Shown here: positions 9,280-21,944 of the stretch, in pieces | How positions within the stretch are numbered: position 1 is the stretch's first letter | Layout: every line of letters starts with the position of its first letter | Assembly (NCBI GenBank): GCA_009617715.1 | Contig: VTFK01000332.1 | Coordinates: 186,001-250,000, forward strand | Length of the DNA: 64,000 nucleotides | Source of the DNA: Plectrocnemia conspersa | Taxonomy: Eukaryota; Arthropoda; Insecta; Trichoptera; Polycentropodidae | Direction of reading: 5' to 3' | Program-made: the position numbers and the translations under genes | Notes under the pieces: model-generated | What the model was told of the DNA's origin: nothing | What the model saw: only the letters and a program-made list of their open reading frames with translations | The model's database searches: none

Positions 9280-10345
9280 GTTGAATTAATTTTTTTCTCT
9301 TTAGATATATACAAAAAAGTTAGCTTTCATTTTTCTCTGTATGTCCACAATTATATCGAGAATGGATTGTATATTTTTATGTAGGTTTTTCCATTTGCAT
9401 GAGTATTTTATCGAAAAGGTTTTCATTAGTATTTTTCTCAAAATATTTACAATACAAATACAATTAGAACTAAATTTAATCCAAAATGTATATATGCTTA
9501 GGAATTTGTTTTTGTGGTTGCCTCCTGATGATCTAAATACGAGATTGTATCTTAGACTCTCATAAGATTTATTTAGATTCTGACTTGCAATTAAATTAAT
9601 AGTATTTAAAATATAATATCTATGTCACTTTACATATACATATATACAAAAAAATAGGTTTTATTTTTGTCTGTATGTCCAGGGTTATTTTGGGAAAATA
9701 AACAGAAGAAGTACAGACAGATGTCGCATCTCACATATTGCTCCATAGTTCGTCTGCATTTTGATAAAACATTAGTATCACTTCTCAGAGCAAAAATTCA
9801 CGTCAAAAGCAATAAAAACGCTTGGTAACGACCGTTCTTGGTCTGTATGTCCGCGATTATTTCGAGAATGAATTGTAAATCTGTATGTAGGGTTTTCCAT
9901 TTTATTTATTATTTTCCCAGAAAGTTTTTCCTAATACATTTTATTTAATTCGATCATAACCAAATTATATCTTAAATTTGTATATGTATAAAAATATAGT
10001 TTTATGATTACCATCAAGAGTAGGTAAATATAATTTCTACATCACTCTACATATAAAAAAGATAGGTTTTATTTATGTCTTTTTGATTTTATACTCGCAA
10101 TTATTTTGAGAATAGATTGTCAAACTTTACGAAGGTTTTTCCATTTGATAAGATAGTTTGTTGTTTTTTTAAATAATTTGCATATGCTAAAAAATCTGCG
10201 ATGTTGCCTATTGATGATCTAAACACGAAATTGTGAGTGTGTATGTGTCTTAGACTCTCATAAGATTTGTTTTGGTTTTGACTTAAAATTGAATTAATGC
10301 TAGTTAAAATTTAATATCTACGTCACTCTACATATACAAATAAAA
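9280..10345. repeat. Degenerate tandem repeat block, about three units
   Basis: The word set CTGTATGTCC, then a TTATTTCGAGAATG-like block, then GTAGGTTTTTCCATTT recurs at about 9338, 9842 and 10080. The ends TCTTAGACTCTCATAAGATT (9550 and 10250) and a TCACTCTACATATA-like block (9627, 10032, 10323) recur as well. Units are 300-500 bp and strongly diverged. The second unit holds an inserted segment (9705-9830) found elsewhere in the window. Confidence 0.65.
9705..9830 (+). repeat. Dispersed repeat shared with 41.97-42.21 kb
   Basis: Shared words are GCATCT with ATATTGCTC, ATAGTT with GTCTGC, ATCACTTCTCAGA and AATTCACGTCAAAAGCAATA. The 42-kb copy is about twice as long because of extra internal sequence. 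No coding capacity is visible. Confidence 0.6.
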
Positions 10346-10499
10346 AAACGATTTATGTTAGAAATTTTGCGCTTCTCATCCGGAAATTTTTGTTGTTGTA
10401 ACCCACAGTTTATTATTTAAATAAATTATTTTTGTATTAATAGTGACCCTTAAGCATTTTAAGAATTAATATAAGATAAAAACCAGATAATAAATAATT

Positions 10500-10517
10500 T
10501 CGGGCATCGTGTTTCGT
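10500..10517 (+). repeat. 18-bp recurrent core, copy 1
   Basis: TCGGGCATCGTGTTTCGT occurs exactly here, at 35914-35931 (plus) and at 32703-32720 (minus), each in unrelated-looking AT-rich flanks. A chance triple occurrence of an 18-mer is very unlikely, so this is a conserved piece of an otherwise decayed repeat or a functional site. Confidence 0.7.
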
Positions 10518-10529
10518 ACATTTTAGATT

Positions 10530-11210
10530 ATAATATTTATATGGAAAGTGTTAAATTATTAAATCGCATTTAAATATGATAATAACAAAAAATAAATGCC
10601 ACACCGAATAAAATAACTTAATATATTTGTAGAATTCCATGGTAACGTGTTTTTTGGATATCATAAAATTTGCTTTTGAAACAAAAGACTTTTTTTATTA
10701 TTATTGCTTTGAAAAATATTAAAAAAATATTTCTAATTACATTTTTATGATTGATTATAATAGAAAAATAGTACATTATAAAAAAATAACTTTCATACAA
10801 TACAAAAATCAAAAAGTTGCTGGTAATTTTATCAAAGCAAAACTTAGGAAAGTAAATTTGGATGTTATCTAAAAAGATTTAAAGTTACATTTCTCTAAAC
10901 TTTATATAACAATATTTTTATACAAGTTTATCATTTCTTCTAGATGCGTTGATTGATATTAAATTGCTTTTTTAGAACTTCAGTGGATCAAATGTGTTTT
11001 AACTTTTATGTCCGTCATGTTAAATACTATATAATATGACAAATAATGAACATACACAATTCCGACGGAAAATTTTATATGTAAAACATATGATGTGCGC
11101 ATAATCATTATTAAAATTATCATCATCACAATCATTGTTACAATAGGTGTGCATTATAATTTACTATCGCTTTTTTACATAATCGATTCATTTCATACGC
11201 GTATTATTAT
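10530..11210. other. AT-rich non-coding, nothing recognised
   Basis: AT-rich stretch; a 64-codon minus-strand frame at 10618-10812 is low-complexity and not credible as a gene. Confidence 0.5.
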
Positions 11211-11214
11211 TTCA

Positions 11215-11480
11215 CGCAACGTAACAAAAACAACAACAAAAAACAGAACAGCAACAGATCGGACTTGACGATGATGACGTAACGACGATTGTGTTTCACA
11301 AAACGGCATGAATATTCAAAATAGCGCATAAACGCGCACTACCGGTTTTGTGTAAGTCGGTGATAGAAATGCACATGTGTTTACAAAAAAAAAACAATAA
11401 TAAAAACACCGGCACAATACGTCTCGATATACGGCCTAGCGTTTTGTTGCGGCGTGTAACATGGAGCACGATGATAATTT
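11215..11480. promoter_or_regulatory. Island with forkhead- and CRE-like words
   Basis: GC rises within otherwise AT-rich DNA. Words include GATGACGTAACG (CRE-like), TGTTTACA (forkhead consensus, about 11378) and the dyad TGAATATTCA (11310-11319). No reading frame is supported. Regulatory role is inferred. Confidence 0.25.
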
Positions 11481-11619
11481 TATATTAATTCTCTATTGAA
11501 CATTTTAATATAAATCCTATATATTTATTAGCTGCCAAAATATTGATGTATTTTATAAAAATACACTCAAGCCAACTTTAAAAGCGTTCATAAAATATAT
11601 ATTATTTCTCTCTCGCTAG

Positions 11620-11770
11620 GGACCCTTTCAGGAGGTTGCACTAGTCTTCGATGGGGACGTTCGGCCAAGGACTGTGGCGTTAGCCTGTAATGAGGCATGT
11701 AACGGCATCAGACCAAGAAAAAAGGAAGTGTGCTGTCCTTTCTTGTCATGTCGACGACCAAAAATAAACT
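11620..11770 (+). CDS. Candidate internal exon, unrecognised
   Basis: A pyrimidine-rich tract ending in CTCTCGCTAG (AG at 11618-11619) is followed by a frame that starts GPFQEVALVFDGDVRPRTVA and continues through CNEACNGIRPRKKEVCC into PFLSCRRPK. Composition is varied and GC-richer than the surroundings, and the frame stays open to 11919. After about 11775 it turns AT-rich, which suggests that coding, if real, ends near there. I find no strong GT donor and no similarity I recognise. It could be an exon of an unseen gene or a non-coding transcript. Confidence 0.25.
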
Positions 11771-12329
11771 GTCAATTAAGTAGTAAAAATCATCAGCTTA
11801 TGAATTTTATAAAGTATGTCAAGATATGGATAATTAACGTGCATCTTTACTGCTTAATACTGAAAATAGAGACTGTTGAATCAAAAAGTCTTTGTCAGAT
11901 TATGAAAAACAGTGGATAGATCGTTTTAGAAATATTAAACACTCCTAAAAAGCAATTTTTCTATTTTATGGATATAATTACAAAGTTAAGCGATGTTTCA
12001 ATACGATTAATTGAATTTCAAAAAATCAACAATTTTTTTCTCTGCCAATACAAAAAGTCGTTCATGTTACGGACGAACCAGTAAAAACTCAATTCTATAT
12101 GTAACAAAAAATAGTGGTCGTTTATCAAAGAAAAACATATGTATATAATTATATATACAATATAATAGATTGGATTGTCAATATGAATATAAAAAGATTT
12201 TGATCTAATTCATAACATATTATTTTAAAACTAAAGTATCTTATGAAATATTAAAGCGGCTTGTTCTTTTGTATCATCGCCCATCTCAAAAATCGATTTC
12301 TCGCCGAGACACCTCGAGATTGGTTTCTC

Positions 12330-12510
12330 GCTTCTTGTCAGAATAAAATCCGTTGAATGATTAGGGAGGGGAAAACAGTAAAACACCTGAAGCAGGTGAG
12401 ACGAGTCGATGGAATGCGAGTGGAAAGTGCCGCGGCCTTCGGGAGCTTCTTGGTCTCACGGGGGGCCCCGGTCGCTAGGGGGCCCCTGGGGCCCATCGGA
12501 ACTTCGCAGA
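12330..12510. other. GC-rich island with G/C runs
   Basis: The block contains GGGGGGCCCCGG and AGGGGGCCCCTGGGGCCCAT near 12459-12496 and a CACCTG-AAG-CAGGTG dyad E box near 12384-12398. Open frames run on both strands (12338-12526 and 12357-12566) because stops are rare; neither resembles a known protein. It may be a promoter or first-exon remnant. Confidence 0.25.
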
Positions 12511-12569
12511 AGCACTTTAATTGCATTTCGACTTATGTTTTCGGTAATTTGTCAGTAATGGTGTAATTA

Positions 12570-15500
12570 ATTACTATTTTATTTGACAGTAAGGCCTTGA
12601 ATATGTCGTTTTTAATAATTCGATTTCGATGATGGGTTGGTTGATTTTCTTTGATTTTAGATAAGAAAAAAGTATTTAATGGTATAGCAATTATTTGCGG
12701 TCGCAGATTATTATCTTTTACATATAATAACTATAATTATATAATGATATATGATATAAGGAGATTGTCAGAAACAAAAACATTCCAAATTAGTCAAATG
12801 CAAAATGTTATGAAAGGGAATTATATTAAAGAATCTCATTAATTTAGTAACTAATAATTCTATCGCTGTATAAATAAAAGCAGTCTAAAATATGTTTCTC
12901 TTCTTCAAAATATTTTATCTATCGCCAATTAAGTCGGTTTTATATAAACATAATATATTTCAGCTTGTCAAATGGTTGTTCATTTTTTTTATAAACATTT
13001 TCAAGACAAATTAATTAAAAAGGCTAAGCCTAAATGTATATTTAAATATATAAACCAATCTAACTCAAGTGCTAAAAAAAGTTAAACCAAAGAAAATTTT
13101 AGTTACGGTGACATATACAGGAACAAAAACATATCCTGCCAAAAACAAGATATTTATTTTTTGTACTACTACATATTTCTCAAATTTCTGGACATAAGAG
13201 TTTTTAATTTTTTTATTATTTCTGTGTAATATTTAATTTTCAGTTTGATTTATAATACTTTAAAAATTTTGAAATGCAGTTCTTTGATATTTAAAATAAT
13301 ATATTGTACAGTAAAAAGTTGGTCCAACTATACAGTTATTTCTACTGTTAGTCATTTAAAATTATTATTAACTAATAACATTGACATTAAAATAATTTAT
13401 ATATAGCACATGATGGGTGTAAATATTATTGCTGTATTTTATAAAAATACGGTATAATAATAATTTTATTTAGGTATACTACAAATTATTTCATTATTTA
13501 ACTGACATATGTATATGAACATATAAAATATTAAAACGATAAGCTAACATTACCACCATAATTAAAATATTTATTGCTTTACTAAATACTAAATATACAA
13601 TATCTTATAATATTATAATAATATAATTTTTATGTATAAATGTTGATCAAAATTTTTTTGGTTAAAAATAAACAAATTAATTAGTTAAGAAAATCTTTGA
13701 TAAAAAGTTTTAAAATCAGTACCTAAAAAATCTAATACATTATTTGGTTATTGTGTAATTTAGTAATTTTTTTTATTACTATAACTTCCGTAGTGATTAT
13801 TAGTAACTAAGCGCTGTAAATTCTTGATTTAATATTCATTATCCGCACATATAGATATTTTGCATAAAAAAATATTTAATATGAACATTGATACAAAATT
13901 AATTTTAAAATAATCTAAAAATTTATTCTACTATATTATAATTTTTGTAACAGTTATTTTAAGTTATGTAGTAAATAGTCAGTTACATAAATAATTTAAA
14001 TTTTTAATTTAAATGTTACATTTTTATATTTATTGGTTAGTTATATTTTGATTGAAATCGAATAAATTGTAATTTATTATAAATATTTTTTATTATTTAC
14101 TCAACATGTATTATTATTATTATAGAATATTTTATTTAAAAATTATTGTTTATTTAATCTTACAAAACCTGACTATTTAATTGTATTACATTAAAAATGT
14201 AAATGTGATTTTGTTTGATTTTCTGTCAGTATTTTAATTTAAAGAGATATTAAATAAATGGAAAGTAAAAGTTTTTATAATAAATATTATATGCATTAAT
14301 TGGTTTAGTAGTTTTGCTTAATAATTTTATTAAGCGGTCAGTAGTATTTATTATTAAATAGTTATTATAACGATCAGTTAAATATCATGTTCTTATATAT
14401 GTAGAGAAATCGATTATAAAATATGTTTATATAAAAATATTTATTTTAAAGTTACCAAACACTAATAATAATAAATTTAATATATATTACGGATATTACT
14501 GACCATTTTGTTTCATAGTTACTAACATTAAAAAAATTATATACCATATATTGTATAATGGGTCAGTTATGTTGTTTTCAGTTATTTAATTAAACGGTCA
14601 GTAAATTCAATAATTTGTCAGTAGCTTTAATAAATGATTAATAATTATATTTAATGGTTAGTATTGTAATAAATTGACAAAAAAAAATTCTAATAATATT
14701 CATTTAAGTATGTATTATATTTATTTTATTTATAGAAAAATTATTATGTTTTTCAAAAACATATTTTTTTTTATATAAATATATATGTTTGTAAATACTA
14801 ACTGACTATATATAATATTAACAATAAAATATATATAAATAATAATTGACAATATCACAACAATAATACTAAACATTTTATTTTTAAAGTAACTGTTATT
14901 TAAAAAAAACTTTTTATTCAATTAAAAATGCCAATATTTATTGAGTCAGTAATATTAGTTTAATTTTAATAGAGTATTATAATTAAACGGTTAAATAAAA
15001 ACTGTATTAAGTGCTCAGTAACTCTGCAATTATATAAAATTGTCAGTCAATATTAGATAAATGTATTTTAGTATATTATCATTAGATTAATATTGATACA
15101 AATAATTTTTTTAAAAAAAAAAAATTATCTTTAAAGTGTTTGTATTAAAATAATTACGGATTATTAGCCGCAATCACAGTTTTAATGACTAACTGTGAAA
15201 AATTTTGACTATTTTTGAACCATATATTAATAATATTATCAATCGTTTCATAAAAAAAGTTATTAACCATGTAATAAAATGTTGTACAAACGATTTAAAA
15301 TCATAATCATAAATCCATTAAAGACAATTCATTTTTAAATTATTTGAATACAATATATACAACAACTTATTTAATAAGTAGTAAATTGTAAAAACAGTGT
15401 AATTAATTAAAATATATAATAAATTAATAAAAAAAACAAATTCGCAAACAGGTTTAAACCACTTTTTTTATAGATAAAAGTCATTAACAGTCTACTTAAT

Positions 15501-15950
15501 GTAGATATTTCTTCAGGTTCAATATTAAATATCTATGTGTATATTTAATAATAATTATAAAGTAAGGTAATTGATCAGGTTACGTATAATCATAGACGTG
15601 TTAATTATTGATTTAAGTTTTGATTTACTAACTTCTTTCGGCAAACTGTAATATTGTTATTCACTTAGGTTTTGATTTACAAAGTAGAGACTTTATCATT
15701 GTGAATCATAATATAGTGATAATAAGTTATTCAAGATTATTTTAATATTATTAAACTTAAGTTTTTCATGCAAAAGCATAATAAGTCACTGCTTGTATTT
15801 ACTATGATGTTTTTAAAAACATTTTAAGCTGTCGATTGATTTATTTTATATAATAATATTTCTAATAGTATTTTTTACATGCTAATCGTGAGGATAGAAT
15901 AACAAAATTAAATAATCTTAATTTAATGCACTCTAGGAAAGTGCTTCACA
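12570..15950. repeat. Extremely AT-rich block with GGTCAGT-like motif
   Basis: About 3.4 kb of A/T runs. Between about 13340 and 15060 the words GGTCAGT, ATCAGT, TGTCAGT and GGTTAGTA recur irregularly, often after TTAAACGG or TTAAGCGG (for example 14334, 14383, 14561, 14593, 14617, 14658, 15042). This looks like a very old tandem repeat whose unit has decayed to a remembered motif. All open frames inside are low-complexity. Confidence 0.45.
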
Positions 15951-15959
15951 GTCTAACTT

Positions 15960-16185
15960 CAGACACTTAAGACACTGACATTCGTAATTGAACATGGTGT
16001 ACAAGAAAAATTCTCTCCACGCGAGTAGGACGGATCGAGGCCACAGTCATCGAGCTCCTCAGCCTGTCATCGTCGTGTGACCACTTTCCCTTTCCTGACC
16101 AGAAGTGGGGAACGCCTAAGTTTTGTATGACCGCAAACAAATGTGCGTTACAAAATGATATTTTTACATACGTCAAAATCAATCG
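15960..16185 (-). other. GC-raised segment, possible decayed exon
   Basis: A 71-codon minus-strand frame (15967-16182) is not low-complexity (contains VPHFWSGKGKWSHDDDRLRS), and an AG acceptor-like site precedes GCGTTCCCC on that strand near 16118. I recognise no domain, so this is only a segment to compare with transcripts. Confidence 0.15.
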
Positions 16186-16189
16186 ATAG

Positions 16190-18070
16190 GTCCTTTATAT
16201 TTTTATGGTCATTTGAAAGAAATGTGTCGAATGATCTAATATTAGGCCTAGATAAGAAGTTAAATCTATCATATGACAGAGACGGTTGGATATCTAATCG
16301 CAGTTATTAAGTTCGATTCCAGTAAATAAATTATCTTATAAGATTTTAGAATGATAAGAATAACATTCCGATTGGGAACACACCCTCTAAATAAAATAAT
16401 AAATAAAAAAACAATAAGCATATACATATTTTTTTTTTTATTCATAATAAACGTAGACATATCGTAGACATATGTATAGAAGTTAAAAAAATTATAACAG
16501 CGATTTTTTTATTCAATCAATTCGTGTGGCACCCAATTTTTTTTGATTTTCCTTTATATACATATATTTTAAGTGGTCCTGTACTATTATATTGCTAACA
16601 TACATATGTATAATACATGGTTCTGGTTCATCAAACGCTTTCAACTGAAGTAGGATTATCCTCGACGTTCTTCACTAAGTCCAGACTTTCAAATACTATT
16701 TATCATTAAATAGCGATCAATTTCACATACATATGTGGACTAATTTAGAATTAAAAATAAACAGAATTTAAAGTCGCATTATGTGTTGTTTGCGATATTT
16801 ATAAACATTATTTTTATAGTAAATATGTATGCATATTATATAATTAATTATATTGATAAAACAAATTACCTAAAAAATATATTTACCATAAGGTCATTGA
16901 CTGATATTTTTATAAAAATTGTTATTAAGCGTTTGTGTAAGGCATCTTTCATAGTTATGAGTAGAATTCACTAAACTTATAAAACAATCAAATCGTTCTA
17001 AATGAAGTAAGACATGTCAGTATTAAAAGATAATATTTTCAATGTTTAAACAGAGAATAACGGTTGAAAGCTCAACCATAAGCAGGTCAACTTTCAATTC
17101 GTACAAGGCGAATATTTCATCAAGGATGTGCCATGTCATCTTTCGACCAGGATGGTCGTATTGTCTTGTTAAGTATAGTATATTCATATATCTTAAGTCA
17201 CGAAAGGAAACAAGAAAGTTGTTAAATTTATGCTCGCATTCAAAGTTTGTCTATTTTATGTTCCATTATAATTTTAGTTATTGTGTTATATTGTCTAGTG
17301 ATACAAGAATATTTTTAAATGTTTTTTTATTGTCACTTGCATTACTTCCTTAACTGGTCATTGTCGCTCGATAATTAGGTCGTTAGAATCGTTACATTTG
17401 GCATCAGAATCATCTAAGTAAATAAAATCGTTTTTGCTGATAAGATGATAAGTCGCTCTGTTCATGTAGTAAACATTAGCAAAAAAATAAATATAAACTT
17501 TGTGAGCAATAAAATTGATGTAAACAATCAAATAATTAATAAGTATGTTATATGATTTTCGATAAAATTCTAAGGAGACAAAGTTCGCATCATTAAGTAA
17601 TTGAAATTGCGTATAACTTACCATGTAACCTATAAATGAAAAAAAATGTAAACAACTGTCAACAAACGGATTATTCATATTCACAATAAAAACTGTATGT
17701 TTTTAAACGGAAAAATATTTTCCCGTGGCATAAGAGTGCAACGAATGCGTCAATGCCCACGTGGTGTATTCGCTAGTGGCGCGTAGGACCGATGGGCCAC
17801 GTTTGTCGCGTCAGGGGTAACCAACTTAATAAAGTTAAATTTTAAATAAATTTTAAAAACGGCACTTGCCTATTATTCATTTAAATTTGTTGATTATATT
17901 ATTAAAAAAATAATATAATAAACACCCAGATCCATGTTTAAGCCATAAATTCAGTATTTAAGTTAGTATATATAGAAATTATTTTATTGATGACTTCGCC
18001 AAATTTATTTACAGATTTTTTTATCAAATGTTTTTACATGTGTGAAATAATGTTATAAGAACATAAAATT
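16190..18070. other. AT-rich non-coding
   Basis: Two convergent open frames of 103 codons (17042-17353) and 108 codons (17358-17684) lie here. Both are rich in I, F, Y and N and match nothing I know. A small GC-raised patch at 17720-17820 includes a CACGTG (17758). Confidence 0.4.
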
Positions 18071-18074
18071 GTCG

Positions 18075-18205
18075 CGTCGTCCGCGAATAAAGCAATGGTA
18101 TTATTTCTGTGAGGTTTAGTTGAGAAGGCATTCGTAAATATTGTGAATAGCAATGATCCTAAAAATTCACCTTAGGGGACTCCAGCAGATAAGGGTCTAA
18201 AAGTT
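18075..18205 (-). pseudogene. Jockey-type reverse transcriptase scrap
   Basis: On the minus strand the frame reads RPLSAGVP, stop, GEFLGSLLFTIFTNAFS and later ALFADDATIL. This is the RT core GVPQGSVLGPLLF followed by the catalytic FADD box (18076-18087). The usual Q of GVPQG is a TAA stop (18172-18174). Only about 45 residues survive. Motif wording fits the jockey clade. Confidence 0.85.
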
Positions 18206-18780
18206 GACAAATATTTTTTTAATTTTAATTCGAAAGATTCTACCGCTTAAAACTGAATAGCTTATTGAAAATATAATTTATTCCTAAAACATAAATTAAT
18301 TGGAAGAGTATATATCTAATCATATATATAGATGTAATATATAATTAAATTATTGCGTCTCTCAAAATCATAAAATATAATAAGCAAATTTGTCAAGTTT
18401 AAGACCGTCTATTAAATATGTATTATTTTACTTGTGATTACGTTGATCATGCTGTTTATTTTATTAATACACGTGTTCATTATATCAACATGCAAACGTC
18501 AACAACTATTTGTTTAACCATTTTTTTGTTAATTTGCTTAAGCAGAAATAGACAGAAATTTATAAACTCTTGTCTATGTGAAATGAATTCGTAGAAACAA
18601 TATTTTGTTTTGGTCGATCTTGAACCACAGTAAGTTTAAGTAAGTAAGTTTAAGTTTTGTCTATCTAATTATTTTTTAAGAGTAGATGTAAAATTTACTG
18701 AACTGAATGAAACTTTACATCTATGATGGGTTAAGAAGAAGCTATCTTTATCCAGTTTCATCTACACTATAAGTTACGAC

Positions 18781-19426
18781 TAGGGATTCCAATCCCGGGC
18801 CAAAATTTTGATCCCGGGATTTCGTTATTGCAATTAGTCGATCCCGGGATCCCGGGATCCCGGGACCAGTCCCGGGATAATTTTCATGTTATTTTATCGA
18901 TAAAAATAATTTAAAATGAATAATACAATATATTTTTACATCTGTTTTTTATAACGTACAATGTATAAAATACGTATAATTTTAGTCTTGGGCTTAAAAT
19001 AGAAAATAATATAATAAAAATAAAAAAGGGAAGGTCTTATATATTTATTTGAGAAGAAAAAATGAACTTTTGACAATGTATGTACATATGTACATTCATA
19101 GACACAATTAATTGAAAACATTATTTTGAATAAAACTCACGAAGTAACATCAAAGCATCAAGTGTTTTATCATTTAGCCTTGATCTGATTTTGGTTCCTA
19201 AGCAGCCTGCTGCTGAAAAAAGCACGTTCAGACTCACAGCCTCAAAGATTCACAGATGACACGTGCAACTCGCGCAAGTTTGTATACGAAATATAACGAT
19301 GTTGTCAATAATAATTCGATTGTGCTTGATAAATCAATCAATCCGAAAAATTCGGGATTATGTTTTATAATCCCGGGACTCATCGGGTATTGAAAATCGT
19401 TCGGGATCCCGGGATTGGAATCCCTA
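18781..19426 (-). mobile_element. Non-autonomous hAT element, 646 bp
   Basis: Both ends carry the perfect 19-bp inverted repeat TAGGGATTCCAATCCCGGG. The element is flanked by the exact 8-bp duplication GTTACGAC (18773-18780 and 19427-19434). Subterminal CCCGGGAT repeats fill the left end. The interior is mostly AT-rich filler but retains the end of the transposase gene (19121-19255, minus). This is a deletion derivative of an autonomous hAT. The intact duplication suggests a fairly recent insertion. Confidence 0.95.
19121..19255 (-). pseudogene. hAT transposase C-terminal fragment, frameshifted
   Basis: The minus strand reads SAAGCLGTKIRSRLNDKTLD followed by ALMLLREFYSK and a TAA stop at 19121-19123. 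This is the hAT dimerisation region, whose usual form is SERxFSxAG...(K)RxRLxxxxVxxLxFL. The preceding SER box appears as CESERAF but in a neighbouring frame. The break falls in a run of six T (minus strand, about 19216-19221), consistent with a one-base insertion. The DDE and zinc-finger parts are missing. Confidence 0.85.
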
Positions 19427-19529
19427 GTTACGACACTTTTTAATCCGACTAAACAGCAGAATTTGACTTTTACTAGTCATGAGTATAGTTCATTGGATAA
19501 AACCTTATGTTTATGATTCTTTGGATTAT

Positions 19530-19745
19530 ATCACGTGGGTCGCGGTCGAACTTTGAACACCCCTGATTGGTTGGTCGGCGTGGTTTGAGGAAGGAGGGCC
19601 GAGGGGTATCCAAGTAGGTCAGGCAGATACTGTACACGTGTCGTCGGCCGACTCAGCTGCACGTGGACCTTCCTACACTATGGACTTGTGCAGTGGCACT
19701 GCAACTTGGCACTGGCTCACCCAAACTCTATCCATACAACCACAC
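19530..19745. promoter_or_regulatory. GC-rich island with three CACGTG E boxes
   Basis: CACGTG occurs at 19532, 19635 and 19660. A CAGCTG overlaps the last (19655-19660), and a CCAAT box lies on the minus strand in CCAACCAATCAGGGG (about 19561-19576). GC is well above the surroundings and no frame looks coding. The arrangement resembles a promoter or enhancer for bHLH factors. This is inference from motifs. Confidence 0.35.
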
Positions 19746-19749
19746 TCGC

Positions 19750-20320
19750 GATTTTTGATCTCGTTTGATATATTTAGAATCGATGGGTCTTTGATGTTAT
19801 TGAAGTTTTGATAATTAGGTGGTATTGGATTTGACTGATTCAAACTGTGGTTGAAGTCTTAGTTTATAGATGGTTGCCGATCAATGGACGATATCGTGCT
19901 TCATTTAACGTGCTTATACAGCGCGCTATCAAGTCGCAAACTTTAAAAAAGATTACTGACGAATTAGGACAATGCTCCACGCTACTAATTGTTATTATAG
20001 GCATATTATATAATGCGTACACGCATTCTATTTTTTAACTTTTGTGGCCTTTTTCGATACAATTATTGATTAAATAGTTTTTTTTATATTTATATTATAT
20101 CACATAAGAAAATACACAGCAGTATGTTATATTATTGACACATTTAATTTTCCTACATTTCCCCAAAATCGTTTAAAAAATAGGTACTGTTTTAAAATGC
20201 TAAAATTGCATGGCTCAACCTGATTTTATGGTAAATAATCAGAGTAATATCCGTTCTCTTTATTTATATATTTTTCCACTTACAACTTAATCGTTTACTG
20301 ATACCCCTGATCCACAAAAA
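19750..20320. other. AT-rich non-coding
   Basis: No supported gene; a 63-codon frame at 19847-20038 has mixed composition but no recognisable motif. Confidence 0.4.
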
Positions 20321-20480
20321 TCATGTATCATAAACATTAAAATACCCCGACCTTTGCGCGCCATGCAAAAGCGCCCCGACATAATCGCGCAGCGTAATAT
20401 TCGCACCTAACATAACAATTCAATACAGTCTTTACAAAAAAAAACTGGGGTCGCTGTGAAGATGGTTGACTCACAACAAT
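20320..20480. other. GC-raised patch with octamer-like word
   Basis: Contains GCGCGCCATGCAAAAGCG (ATGCAAA octamer-like) and ATAATCGCGCAGCG within 60 bp, unlike its AT-rich flanks. Possibly a conserved non-coding element. Confidence 0.2.
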
Positions 20481-20489
20481 GAAAAGTGT

Positions 20490-21940
20490 TACATTTTTTA
20501 TTCGGAATTCCCTTATGATTCACGCGGAAGTACTTTAACTATAAATTAACCCATTTAATGCATTTGTGTTAGGATCGTTAGAAAACGATTTATTGCATTT
20601 TCGGCGTAACGTATATTCAAATAAACACTTTTAATAATTGCTGAGGGGGGTGTCGACAATCCGTCGATGCTTGTTGATTTTATACTGCGTTTATTCTAAA
20701 CCGTTGCGTTACAAAAGCCATCCAGTGTTACATATTAAAAAATGTTTTTTTCTTGACCGCGTTAAAGCGAAACCGCGTAAATCAAGGAGTATATATACTG
20801 ATGAGCAATTCAATTATTTATTTGCCATTTTTGGAAGAAAAATTGTTTCTCTCAAAATTATAAACGAGTTAAAATAAATAAATCTAAATACAGTGCATAT
20901 AAAAGTTTTATGCTAAATGATTTTATAAATTTTCAATTCGAAAAAGTCAAACAAATACGTATAATAAATACAATAGCTATTTTTATTTTGGAAACACTTA
21001 AGTTTTTGTTGAATTTTAACATAAGTTTTAGTGTATGTTTTATCGTAAATAAAAAGTCTCGTGGATCAATCAATTTTAGATTTTTATTTGCTCATTTATT
21101 CAAGACATTATTAAATCAAAATGAATTTAAATAAATAAGATAGGCGATCAAATCTTCGACAAACTTTTATAATCATATACCAGTGGCCCAATTTTAACCT
21201 GAGATTATACATAGAAATCAGGTTAAACGCTAACCCATAACAGCATACTTAAAATACATAATATCGGATGTTGAATGTAAACTGTCGGATATTTGTGGTG
21301 TCCGGGAAATTCCGACTTAAATTTTTTCCTCGTGCACTTTCACTTTCATTCGACAACCTAATAATGTCCCTAATGTTGGATAACACATTATGCCTAAATA
21401 AATCCACAAAAAACAATATTATGATAAGTTTAAAGTCGCGTACTGATGCGGGTCAGTGCTGTTAAGATGTGAAAGTTAAATTGCGTTATGTAACAGTAAC
21501 GCTTTACTTTGATCGAGCGTTTTTAAATTGTAAATGCTGTACCGAACGCTCGTGTTCTATATTTTGTGTTAGAGAATAAATTACTGTTCGATCTTATGAT
21601 ACGACCTGTATAAATATAGAATATAAATAGACATAAATAAATAAAAATAATGGCTAGTTTGCTATAAATCATTTCGAGTTGTGGGTGTAATTGTGAAGTA
21701 CTGTGTATATATGTTTTATTAATATTACATTAACATAAATTTACAAAACGTACGTGATAATCATTTTTAATTTATTTTTATTTAAACATGATTGTATTAT
21801 GTAATATTTGAGAATAATCAATGTATAGTGTAAATTAATAGGGGAAAATTATGAAAGCAATATGTGTTTAGGTCTAATTTGTGTAAAACAAATTGTCTTA
21901 TTGTAAATTTAGGTTAATAAATAGATTTTATTTTTATATA
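20490..21940. other. AT-rich non-coding with weak open frames
   Basis: Frames of 65-79 codons occur at 20638-20877, 20910-21134 and 21268-21465. The first (contains DRVKAKPRKSRSIYTDEQF) is the least repetitive but lacks an ATG at its start and resembles nothing I know. I do not call genes here. Confidence 0.35.
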
Positions 21941-21944
21941 TGTA

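Noticed and set aside
17358..17684. 108-codon minus-strand ORF, convergent with a 103-codon plus ORF
   Set aside because: Composition dominated by Y, I, F and N; no motif, no start context and no splice or family evidence.
20638..20877. 79-codon plus ORF
   Set aside because: Starts at a non-ATG codon and matches nothing; not enough support for a gene.
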